Origin: Gigaspora rosea
Taxonomy: Eukaryota; Glomeromycota; Glomeromycetes; Diversisporales; Gigasporaceae
Assembly: GCA_003550325.1 (NCBI GenBank)
Contig: QKWP01001671.1
Location: 1-64,000 of the forward strand
DNA: 64,000 nt
Direction of reading: 5' to 3'
In this document: positions 34,127-46,040 of the stretch, piece after piece
Layout: every line of letters begins with the position of its first letter
Position numbering within the stretch: position 1 is the first letter of the stretch
Notes under the pieces: generated by a model
The model's database searches: none
Seen by the model: only the letters and a program-made list of their open reading frames with translations
What the model was told of the DNA's origin: nothing
Position numbers and translations under genes: made by a program

Positions 34127-37100
34127 TGTAAATCATGTTCTTTTTTCTATTGTTCCTTTTTTTTCGACTAGGAATTACTTGCGGATCATAATTTTCCTTA
34201 TTTTTAATTGTTGCTAGCAACTTTCGCTTACGCCCTGACCCTTCTGTTTTGCGTCGTTTGACAGATTCAACCTGAACTCGAATCATGGAACCACTTTTGA
34301 TACGAGCTATAGGATCAGCACCATCGTTAAGATTATAAAGAAAAGAGGTTAATTGAGGAATCGACTGGCTCTTTGCTGCTCAATAACATTCCACAAATTT
34401 ATTTAATGCAGTACAGAGTTGAGGAGTAGCATTTTGATAATCTTCTTTGATTTCGTTTAAAAAATCATCAAATGCAATAACATCAGTTTCTTCAAACTCA
34501 CAATCGTTATTTGAAGTTTCATTAATTTCATTTATACTGTTATTAGACATTCTCAATTTTGCTTGAAAATTTTCATGATGTTGTGAAATGAATTTTCCAT
34601 TGAGTGATGCATAAAAAGAGCTTTCTTTTGCAGTATAACCGAGTGCAATATATCCATATAGCATCCGATCATCAGGTGTTAAGGAGGGCAAAAAGTTAAA
34701 ATAGAAATATTAAATTTCACTGCAACAGCACCCTGGTACTTACAAGGTGCACCTGATATACCAACAGAGCAGGTACACGTTCCAATTTCACTATTTACAG
34801 TATAAATAATACCGCTATCCTGATCTGTGCTAGGTACTAGAAATTCATTATGCATATTTAATCTTTGTATACAATCCGCATTAACTGTTTCCCAACCTGG
34901 GCAAAAAAACCGTTTTGCAATTCGTAAAGACCCAGGATGGTTATGTGAAAAATTAAGCAGTCGTCGTTCATAAAACCTTTCCATGTTTTCAGTTATAAAT
35001 CGAAACACCTGTACTACATTATAAGCATGTGTTCTTGCAAATATTATATCTTTCAATGTACAAAAAACTCGTTCAACATAGTTATTAGTATTGTTTCCAC
35101 GCATGGGTATCCCTACTCGAAAAGACATTGCCCAAAAATTGCGCCTCTCCCATAAATGCTCGAAATGTCTTTGTAACAAAGGATATGGACCATAAAAATA
35201 TTGCTTAAACTTAGAATAATGCAAATTCATTTCAGAAACAGATGGCGCATAAAGTATTTTTTCATTTTTTGCATGATAACTATTCGATCTTCTTTATTAA
35301 TATGATGTTTTGCATCATACAACCATCTCCAAAAAGCTTGTAACATGTGAAACACACATAGAAAACGCATTCCTTTTGGCCAGCCAAATTCCAGAGCATT
35401 ACGCTCTGCACTTGAATCGTCAGTAATAAAAACATTTGGCCCAATTTGAGGACCATTCCCAAAGAAAGCATAAGGAGGGAGAATTGTTTTTAATAAATCT
35501 ATAGCCCTTTTTAATGTAATTTCTGTTTTATTAGAAGTAATAAATAAACCCAAGGGAAGTGCACCAACTGCGCAACTGGTATAAAAGAGCGTTATTGATG
35601 TATTTAGGGATTCAAATGAAGAGGAGGCATCGACGTAGCACAATTCGCCTGCTTGTAAGATCTTTTCATGCACCCATAACATTAAACTGGTTACAATACA
35701 GAGTATAAACTCTTTTCCATCACGTTCATCATACTTTTGCAAAACTGCCTTGCCTCTACATGAACTATGTAGTTATCTACTAGTTTTGCTAACCATTCAA
35801 ACATTAATGTTCCATTAGGACCACCTAATGTGCTACTACAATATTCTTGAAAAAGTTTTTTGACATAATCATAATCAGGGTTGTGAGCCCGATCTGCTAA
35901 TACTTCTAACAATTCTTGGTCATCTTTAGTGTTCAAATGAAGCTCATCTGTAAAAGTATGCAATGCTGACGCAGGTGAATGACCGTCTTTAAATAGCTCC
36001 AAGTATTTTTCACGCACTTCACTTGTTATACGACGAAAACTCGGCGATGCTGCTGAATTAATTACATGATTGTGGGTAAATTTTATGTTTATTTCAAGTG
36101 GGTGACTGAATTCAATACGCCAATTCTCCAATCAAAGATGCATGGTTGCCGTGCAATTTGTATTTCGCATTCTGAATGAATTCAAACGTTTTACTTCATG
36201 TGATCCTTGTTTCTCCTTTACCTTTTTACTATGGATACAGTGACGCAATTTCCGGAAAAGCACACGTTTCCCTTTAATTTCATAACCTTTAGTTTCAGGC
36301 ATTGTAGTTTTTGACCATGATTCAAATGCCATAAACCATTCAGATGCTGCTTCTTTAGTATTCACATTCACAAAGATATCTAATTCAATTTGTGGGATTG
36401 TAAAATTTTCAGCAGTTTTAAAAGTTGGTAACACATTAAACTTTTTAATTAAATATGAATAATCTTTAGGAAGTATAGGTTTTAATAGTTCAGGTAAAGA
36501 ATTCCACTCAAACGTTTGATCTATTATTTCATCTTTATTTTTTCATTATCCAGGCTACTTTTTAAATAATTTTTCAGACCATCATCAAAGTCTTCGTAGT
36601 TTAGGTCACTATTTTTATTGTTGTTCAGGCCGCTGTTAATATAATCGTTCAGGTTGCTGCTCATATCATCGTTCAGGTTGCTGCTTATATCATTGTTCAG
36701 GTTGCTGCTTATATTATCACTCACTTCGTTGTTCAGATTGTTGCTCATATAGTCATTCATATTGTATTTCAGGTCACTACTCATATCATCATTCAGAATG
36801 CTATTCATATTATCGTTCAGCTCGATTTTTAAGTGTTTATTATTCAAGTTGTTAATCGGTTTATTATTAAGTTTGCTATTGTTCAGATTACTGCTCATAT
36901 TAACCAGGTCACTGTTCAAACTATTTCTTGAGTCCTCATTATTCAAGTCATTATTTACAACGGTATTTAGTCCGTAAGTACTTGTTTCAAGATCTCTGTT
37001 AATAATATTTTCATTTCGCAGGCCGGTTTTGTCTTTAAAAATGCTAATATCGTCCAGGCCGTTATCATTTCTACTTTCAAGAATTATAGTACTTTGATTG

Positions 37101-37177
37101 TTCAAGTTTTGATCATTTCTAAAAATGTTAACAATATTAAAATCATCTTTGCGTTTCTTATGCTTTGCATCATCCAT
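34127..37177 (-). pseudogene. MULE-2 transposase (Asn-rich N-terminus, FAR1, MULE, SWIM-like)
   Basis: Reads right to left. The likely start is MDDAKHKKRKDDFNIVN (about 37177), ahead of the Asn-rich segment at 36524-37222. That segment has imperfect 'NLNDDMSS/NLNNDISS' repeats. A FAR1-like region follows (KGYEIKGKRVLFRKLRHC). Next are the catalytic core CYVDASSSFESL (35640), FITDDSSAERNAL (35430), CVFHMLQAFWRWL (35360) and NYVERVFCTLKD (35070), then a SWIM-like CTCSVGISGAPCKYQ whose last ligand His is Tyr. A basic tail KRRKTEGSGRKRK follows an in-frame stop. Damage: TGA at 36132-36134 and 34380-34382; one-base losses in T6 36538-36543, T6 35265-35270 and A5 34690-34694; another shift near 35740. 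Inactive. Confidence 0.8.
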
Positions 37178-37492
37178 ATTATTTGTTGAATAAATGAAAT
37201 CGACGTAAAAAAAAAAGATCACAAGTGCATTACAATTATATATAAAAATGAAATCGGACTTTAAAAAGCAAAATGAATGAAATCATCATTACGTAATTAA
37301 TAGATTTTCAAAGGGTAAAAAAAAAAAGCAGAATAGCAAAAAAAAGAATTTCAATGCAATAAACAGTACGTACAGTACATATAAAATATACACATTCTTG
37401 TACGTACATATGTATGTGTAAAAAGTATATAAGAGATACTTCGTACATGTATATACAGCGTATTCGATTTGGATTGGCTAATTAGAGTGCTA

Positions 37493-37778
<286 letters not shown>

Positions 37779-37804
37779 TAGTCTAAATAGCCAATAATAT
37801 TGAA

Positions 37805-38211
37805 GTGTTCGTCAAATATATTTTTTTTAAAAAATTTTTATTTTTCCGTCGAACGTAAAAATCAAAAGTCGATTAATAAAACATTCTACAATACTTATGA
37901 AAATTTTGTGATAAGTGTATTTTGACCTGCTGAATAAGATTACTTAATCGATTTTTTTCGATTTGCTTAGTAAAATTTAGACTTTACTATATAGCAACGT
38001 TTGTCAATTGTGGGACGAATATATTTTTTTAAAAAATTTTAATTTTTCTGTCGAACGTATAAATCAAAAGTCAATTAATAAAAAATTCTCTAATGCTTAT
38101 AAAAATTTTGTGGTAAGTGTATTTTGATCTGCTGAATAAGGTTACTTAATTGATTTTTTTCGATTTGCTTAGTAAAATTTAGACTTTACTATGTAGCGAC
38201 GTTTGTCAATT
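37805..38211. repeat. Two tandem units of about 210 bp running into the gap
   Basis: Each unit contains TCTGTCGAACGTAWAAATCA, GTGTATTTTGAYCTGCTG and GTAGCRACGTTTGTCAATT. The second is cut by the N gap. Related to the interior of 28146-28462. Confidence 0.75.
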
Positions 38212-38842
38212 NNNNNNNNNNNNNNNNNNNNNNNNNNNNNNNNNNNNNNNNNNNNNNNNNNNNNNNNNNNNNNNNNNNNNNNNNNNNNNNNNNNNNNNNN
38301 NNNNNNNNNNNNNNNNNNNNNNNNNNNNNNNNNNNNNNNNNNNNNNNNNNNNNNNNNNNNNNNNNNNNNNNNNNNNNNNNNNNNNNNNNNNNNNNNNNNN
38401 NNNNNNNNNNNNNNNNNNNNNNNNNNNNNNNNNNNNNNNNNNNNNNNNNNNNNNNNNNNNNNNNNNNNNNNNNNNNNNNNNNNNNNNNNNNNNNNNNNNN
38501 NNNNNNNNNNNNNNNNNNNNNNNNNNNNNNNNNNNNNNNNNNNNNNNNNNNNNNNNNNNNNNNNNNNNNNNNNNNNNNNNNNNNNNNNNNNNNNNNNNNN
38601 NNNNNNNNNNNNNNNNNNNNNNNNNNNNNNNNNNNNNNNNNNNNNNNNNNNNNNNNNNNNNNNNNNNNNNNNNNNNNNNNNNNNNNNNNNNNNNNNNNNN
38701 NNNNNNNNNNNNNNNNNNNNNNNNNNNNNNNNNNNNNNNNNNNNNNNNNNNNNNNNNNNNNNNNNNNNNNNNNNNNNNNNNNNNNNNNNNNNNNNNNNNN
38801 NNNNNNNNNNNNNNNNNNNNNNNNNNNNNNNNNNNNNNNNNN
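38212..38842. other. Assembly gap (631 N)
   Basis: The gap lies inside a palindrome: GGTGAWACT arrays point towards it from the left and the complement emerges on the right. The real length is therefore uncertain. Translations across it are meaningless. Confidence 0.95.
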
Positions 38843-38843
38843 A

Positions 38844-39640
<797 letters not shown>

Positions 39641-39891
39641 AATTCTGGATATATACTATGATGAAACGGATTAAAAAATATATCCAGATAGAGGTATTAA
39701 CTCTAGTTTAGTAAAAATCTAATGATACTGTTTTAATATATTTATTGTTCGAAACGAAGTGAAGGACCTTTAGTTTCTAGTATCATGATACAAAAGTTAC
39801 TTTCTTGATGCATCACATATTAAATATCAAAAATACAACTTTGCACTTTCTGTCTGTCTACTTACATGATTTTTAATTATTTTAATTGGCC

Positions 39892-40395
39892 AATTTATGA
39901 AATTGATAATAACTTTTGATCCACTAGTCCATTTTGGATGATTTAACTATCAAAATGTTTATCTTGATGAGACAATTCTAACAAGCCCAAAATTGTTAAA
40001 ATCTAATTACAGGATCCCAAGATCATTCATCACTTAGTAAATTTCTTTACTATTGAATAACTAAAGATTTATCAATTATTTAACAAATTGATTTTTATAT
40101 AAAATCAATTTGATTAAATGATTAATAAATTTTTATTGATCTTTTGATTTTGTAATTGGAATTTAATGATTTTGGGCTTATTAGAATTGTCTCACATTAT
40201 CCAAAACAGCTTGGTGGATCAAAAATTATTCAATAGTAAAAAAATTTAATTATTGATGAATGATTTTAGGATTCTGTAATTGGATTTTAACGATTTTGGA
40301 CTTGTTAGAATTGTCTTATCAAGACAAACATTTTGATAGTTAAATCATTCAAAATGGATCAAAAGTTATTATTAATTCCATAAATTAGAGCATAT
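39892..40395. repeat. Foldback with three to four hairpin-module cores
   Basis: TTTTGATCCACTAGTCCATT at about 39925 is mirrored at about 40365 (AAATGGATCAAAAGTT). In between, GATGAGACAATTCTAACAAG / CTTGTTAGAATTGTCTTATC recur. It has the same core as the modules near 9.0 and 57.9 kb. Confidence 0.7.
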
Positions 40396-40622
40396 CAATA
40401 TATAAAATTTATAGTACAAGAAATAAAATTGAGTTTTAGACAACAATGCTATGCTTTTATCTAGTAAATAGCAAACTTTTTAATTATTATATTTATATAA
40501 ATATTTAGCTCCAGGCAAACAATGCTATGCATTTATCTAGTATAATAGAATTTAATAACTTTTGGGATTAAAAGATTTATTTATGATAGTTTGAAAATTT
40601 TTATTTTATTATTGACTGATTA

Positions 40623-40786
40623 GGGGCATGCCATTTATTACATAATTTTTACCATGAATACATAGTCAGAAGTGTGATCACATCTATATATTATACTAAA
40701 CAATCTGAATTAGATAAAGTGATTACACCATATATGGATGAGGGTAGCTACTAAATAAAAAATATTATGTAATAAATAGTACACCC
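40623..40786. mobile_element. 164-bp MITE
   Basis: Ends GGGGCATGCCATTTATTACA and complement GGGTGTACTATTTATTACAT. A/T-only flanks TTA / TTT. Confidence 0.55.
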
Positions 40787-40814
40787 TTTATATAATTTAT
40801 TTTTTTTAAAATAA

Positions 40815-41327
40815 GGCCAAGCAAAGTAAATTTTCTGGTTTACATATCATAAATAATTTTAAATGACCCGCCAACCCGGATTTTTTTTTTTATAATGAAA
40901 AAATTTTTTTATTTTTATTTTAAAAAATTTTTATTAAAAAAAAAATTTAATAAGAGATTTATTTAATAATGTATACTTAATAATATATAATTATAATGTA
41001 TATTTAATATTTAAAGATATAAATACTTAAGAAAAATATTTAAGAAGAATAATCGTGCAAAACATACATCAATACGATAATATTTTGTAAGATCAACAAT
41101 AGATCCTTTTTTTTAAAAAAAAATCGTATCTTTTTTTAATAATAAAAAAGGCGTTAGATCACAAACATGTTGTATAGAATTTATTGAACTAATTAAATAA
41201 TGTGCATTTATTGAAATCTGTATATATTATATTTTGATTGGTTATTAAATAAAAAAATTTAAATTTTAAATTAGCAAAAATTGACCCGGCCGGGATATGA
41301 AAACCAGAAAATTTACTTTGCTTGGCC
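40815..41327. mobile_element. 513-bp PIF/Harbinger-type MITE
   Basis: TIR GGCCAAGCAAAGTAAATTTT and complement, continuing about 38 bp, with TAA on both sides (40812-40814, 41328-41330). A GGCC start with a TAA target is typical of PIF/Harbinger. Sub-terminal GACCCGCCAACCCGG / GACCCGGCCGGG. Confidence 0.8.
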
Positions 41328-41499
41328 TAAGGTCATGCCTCGAAAACTTTTTATTAAGTATATGTTTGTATATATATATATTTTTTTTTTTTAAAAGCGA
41401 GGTCTATTCCCTCTTCCAATTTTATTAATAATTTATAAATTCATTATACATGTTTTTACAATTACTATATTAAGAAAAAAGAGACTAGAGCTACTTTAC

Positions 41500-42057
41500 T
41501 CCCAACCTGAGCTTTGCCAAGACAGGTTATGGATCTACTTAGTCGTAGTCTTCAATTGCATTAACCTTCTTGTTGTAGTCTATAAAAAGTTTTTCTATTT
41601 CGTATACTTTCTTAGAGCATTTCTGATGTTTTCTTTTCCGTGTATTGGTTCCATCGGAATGTTGTCTTTTATAACATTCCTAACTTCTTCTTCTTGAGAG
41701 TTGTTAATTACTTCTCTACTGGGTATCCATATTTTTCATAGATCTTTTTTATAAGATCGTTTGTAAAATCTTTTTTATAATTTTTTTTCCCATTTCTACT
41801 TCTAGGTATTATGTTTTCTTTCGAGATAATACACGGGGGAATTCTGCTTTCCTTAACCATTCTATATATTTTTTTATTTCTTCTTCTCACTTTTTTTCTG
41901 GTACTTTCTTCCTTTCTTTAGATTCTTTGTAAACTTCAGTAATCGCTTGTTTCATTGAATATGTATTTTCTTGACACCATATCCAGTGTACTTGGTTTTC
42001 ATATTTTTTCCACACCTTGGGCATGTTGGATCTTTCTCTTTCTTGATATCCCTGTAA
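41500..42057 (-). pseudogene. LINE C-terminal region with CxxC motif
   Basis: Minus-strand frame YRDIKKEKDPTCPRCGKNMK..., followed by a basic Lys-rich stretch (YIEWLRKAEFPRVLS, shifted frames) and several stops. The CPRCG pair resembles the Cys motif after the LPT-containing segment at the C-terminus of LINE proteins of this type. It runs into a 3' UTR-like sequence and an A tail. Broken by the upstream insertion and internal stops. Confidence 0.6.
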
Positions 42058-42110
42058 GGGGGCTTCTAGAAATCAGCTGATTTCGGGGTGGGGGTGGGTC
42101 AATTGGAATA

Positions 42111-42157
42111 TCAGGTATAATTCCGGCCGGAATTATTGGGCCACAGCCGGAATTATT
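42111..42157. repeat. About 20-bp minisatellite GGAATTATTGGGCCACAGCC
   Basis: Two units are left of MULE-3 and about five to the right (45193-45290). MULE-3 landed inside the array, using GAATTATT as target. Confidence 0.75.
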
Positions 42158-42483
42158 AATGGGGATAAAATCGCCACCTAAAAAAATTTCAAAAGTCATG
42201 TGATACATGATTTGCATTTTAATTGGATGTATATAGTTTAATTTAAATACGTAAAATAAATGAAATCCAAAACAAAAAAACACACAAAATTTTTTAACAT
42301 CTCATTCAAAATTTAAAAAATAACGATTATTTCCTATAATCAGCTCAATTTATTAACATCGCGTTTCACCTAGTTAAGGTGTTTTATAATTTTATTAATT
42401 GATACTGCAATTGTACTGAACGTATAATGAATTAATTGCAATATAGAGTTATTTATTTAACTAAAATAAAAAATGAGTTGATA

Positions 42484-45002
42484 TTACAACCAGAAAGTAT
42501 TAGAATTGCGATTTTTCCAAGTATTTGGAATATGGTTTTGTCTTTCAAATCGCTTACAATTCTCCACTAACTTTCGTAATAGTTCAAAGTTTTTTTCTAT
42601 ACTATTGAGCCATTTGTTTGGATTTGCTATATTTTTTTCAAAAATATTCTTGGTTTCGTCTAACAAATTAAAAATTTCTTCTTTTCGAGTTTGAAACAAG
42701 ATTAAATCTTGATTATTATCAACAATATCCATTGAGTATTCATTTGAACTAATCGTAACAGATTCTTGTTCGTGAACTTGATTATCATCATGTGGACTAG
42801 AGGTAATTAATTCACAAATATAGGAATTCAAATTTTTAATTGCGATATAAATATCTTCAGGCAAGTCGGCAAAGGCATTTTCTTCTCTGATTTCTAATAA
42901 GGGATAATACTCTTGATGTGTTACCTTAAAATAAACAGAAGTACATATTAAAATTTTGAAATAAATAAAATAGGTAATTATCTTTTACAATACCTTTTTA
43001 AAAAATCCTGGTTCAACGAGACCATACATTTGTACTAGATGCTTGCATATATGGAAACGATTTAAAAGAAAACCATAACATGAACAAATCCAGCGTAAAG
43101 AGTCAGTAATATGAGTAGAATTAGAATTGACTGTTTTAGTTGCCAAGTTTTTCCATTCAAGCCGAAAATTTTCCCGCCACTTTGGCATACATCGATTATT
43201 GCGAAATAATTGTAACCGATCAATTTGACGTGGTATAACTTTTGCAACAATGATATAAATAATTAAATCAAGTCGTGCACGATTAAAACTTGAAAAAAAT
43301 CATGCTTCAAGACTCGCCAATGACTTTCAATAGCCATTGTACTTCGTAAGACACTAAGTTTTGGATTTGATGACTGCGACCAAAGTTTCCACATATCAGA
43401 ATAGTACCACTCCGACCACAAGTAACTCCAAACATGTTTTAGATTATTTTTGTAGCAATAATCATATTGTTCCTTAACACTTTCATTCCATATTTGATTC
43501 ATATTAAAAAATTTGGTGAACTTTCTGTCGGTATTATTGGATGCCGTGCAAAATGAATATGAACCATTTGAAGAATTGATTTACGAAAACTTTTTTGGCA
43601 AAAAACTTGTTTTTTATTATCATTATCATGTGAATGTTCTTGATTCGTAAGATCCATAAATGGTTGGTTTTGATTAACTGGCTGCCATGCAGGATTAATA
43701 GTAGGACAAAGCAAATGTGCCTCATATGCATTATAATAATTATGTACAATTCTAGTACTTGAAAGTTTCTTTTTAATTGCACGTATTACATGCCAATAAC
43801 ATAATTGAATTTTTGTTCCAGTCCAAATTTTTTTAATCGCTATAATTTGTCCACGATCTTTATTTGTTAAAATAGTTTCAATATTTTGAATCCCATTTTC
43901 TTTTAAATTTTTAAACCAAGTTGTAATTGCTTGTGTTTTACCATGTGGATGTTTTGGTTTAAGAAAAAAATATGATAGCGAGAATCCAGCACTATCTATA
44001 ACTCCAAGAACTGCAAATAATTCAAACTTTAAACGATTTGTTCCATAAGTAGAGTCGACAATAATAGTTTTTGTAGCTTTATTGGCAATATAAATATCAA
44101 TGGTGTTAAAAAGCCAATGAATGTTGATCTTGATAAATAAGTTTGAAGCTTGAATTATTTTCTAAATATTGTTGAGCTGATTCCAATTGATTATCAGCTA
44201 GTTTATATTCCTTTGTAGCAAATTTCTTAAACCAATAGTAAACTTGTTGTCGAGTAATATATAAAAATCCATTGATTTTTTCTTCTTTAATGCTACTATA
44301 AAGCTGTGGAACTGTTAGTAGATTATTATTGATAATATAATTACGGATTTGTGAAGAAACTTCCATTGCTTCTGGCAGTGGGTGAAAATAATGATAGATA
44401 TTGATTACTGCCCAGTTGTAAATTCGTTTTATATTAATTTGAATTGTATCGTCACAGGAATATTGAACAATTCTTGGTATCATATCACATTGACTTGAAA
44501 TATTAGCAACCCAAGCCTTTTTATTTTTTAATTCCTCACAACAGTTGCAATAATAAACGAATGAAATTGAATCTTTTAATAGACTACATTTATGGTAAAT
44601 CCAAGAAAATCCATCCGCTTTTGAAATAAGTTTAATTATTTGTTGGGCAACCTCTTTATCATTATTTACTTGATCTTTCAAATTTGTATCAACATTGTTT
44701 AATAATGGGTCTAAGATTATAAAAAATCTTTTTTCAAACAAATATTCGTCAGAATCATAATCTTCTGGAAGAGCATTAAAAATAAAATCCACAAGATCCT
44801 CTGGTGCTATCGCGTTCTCTTGATTTGCTATTATAGATTTATTTTTTCGTTCACTCTTTTTTAATTTATTATTAGCCGAAATTTGGTTACGACAATCCAT
44901 ACATGTTTTTAGCTTAGAATGTGTATTATTTTTACGTTTATTATTTTTTAGACTTTCAAAAAGTTCATTTGGTTTATTAAGATTGCAACGATCACACTTC
45001 AT
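42484..45002 (-). pseudogene. MULE-3 transposase with SWIM finger and a 69-nt intron
   Basis: Start taken at MKCDRCNLNKPNEL (45002), not the upstream Met at 45038, because the zinc-ligand pairs CDRC and CMDC begin here. Then: a charged linker; HTH-like LYITRQQVYYWFKKFA; catalytic VDSTYGTNRLKFEL (about 44050), ILTNKDRGQ (about 43870), CYWHVIRAIKKKL (about 43800) and MAIESHWRVLKHDFF (about 43330); SWIM finger CSC-x10-CKH (about 43080-43040). An intron at 42993-42925 (GTATTG...TTTTAAG, phase 0) joins EPGFFKK to VTHQEYYPLLE, and a charged tail ends at 42484. All three breaks are one-base losses in homopolymers (A5 44108-44112, A6 43506-43511, A7 43293-43299 on the plus strand). No nonsense codon was seen, so it is the best preserved transposase in the window and may be intact in reality. 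Confidence 0.8.
42925..42993 (-). other. Spliceosomal intron in MULE-3 transposase
   Basis: The minus-strand sequence starts GTATTGTAAAAG, contains stops in the host frame, and ends TTTATTTTAAG. Both flanking frames agree in phase 0. 69 nt is a usual fungal intron size. Confidence 0.7.
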
Positions 45003-45200
45003 TTTTTTGAAAAAAGAGAAAAAAGATTTATGTGACACCTATCAAAATAAATATATATACAAAATGCAAGCTCAGCAGACTTTTAATATCTGTCGTCATA
45101 GAATAACAAATTAGCTAATCTTGTGTTCACTATGTAATGATCTACATCATGTGAGCTTTGAAATTTTTTTGGGTGGCGATTCTACCCTTAATGAATTATT

Positions 45201-46040
45201 GGGCCACGACCAGAATTATTGGGCCACAGCCGGAATTATTGGGCTATGGCCGGAATTATTGGGCCACAGCCAGATATACATAATAATACAATGTACTGAC
45301 TTATGCTTCAGATACCAATACATCTTAGGTAACTTTCGGTAGAGTACTTTTTACCGCAATTTAGTAATTTTTTTAATAACAAATATAACCATCGTTTTTG
45401 GCTATAACAGAGCCAATAACTTATAATTTTTAGCTAGCTGTTTAAGGGCCGACGGCTCTAAATCGTATGGTTATTGCTATGGAAAATTTATTTTTAATCG
45501 AATATAGCATTAATGCAATAATTTGCGAATGTTTGTGCAAACCATTAAAAGTATTAGTTTCGAAATTTAATGCTGTGTTCCAACCATGAGCCAGTACCAA
45601 TAAGAGCTTGTACGTGTTTTTCAGAAAGGTGTACATATTGTAAAGAGTCTGGTGAGTTTTAAGAATTAATACAAGAAAGGACGTTAAGATCTATTTGGAC
45701 GAGAAAGTACCAAATATTTATAACAAATAGTTTACAATATATTGTTATAGTTTATTTAAATATGAAAGGTTATTATAAGTATAAAAGTTTATTATCAATG
45801 CGAAAGTTTTAAGCTAAGCCGTTAGCAACACGTGATAATACATTGACAAATATAATAGGCTAAAATTTATCGTGATTTAATCTATAACGGTATTTTTTTT
45901 TATTGTAATACAGTAATATATCATTCTATACTTTAATTTAACTTTTTATCTGCCAGAAGATTTACAAACTATGTTGACCTTCAGATACCGAAACTTAGTT
46001 TAATCAGAAAAGTTTTATAAGTTTTATATGTTTGTCTTGA
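45201..46040. other. Minisatellite remainder and AT-rich spacer
   Basis: Minisatellite to 45290, then non-coding sequence. ORF 45442-45636 is not supported by any motif. Confidence 0.4.

Larger units (their letters stand above)
42158..45192 (-). mobile_element. 3.0-kb MULE (MULE-3)
   Basis: Ends AATGGGGATAAAATCGCCAC and complement ATTAAGGGTAGAATCGCCAC, continuing through CTAAAAAAATTTCAAAR. Exact 8-bp duplication GAATTATT (42150-42157, 45193-45200). One transposase gene on the minus strand fills it. Confidence 0.85.

Noticed and set aside
36762..36977. Plus-strand ORF resembling a transmembrane protein
   Set aside because: Antisense to the Asn-rich repeat region of the MULE-2 transposase.
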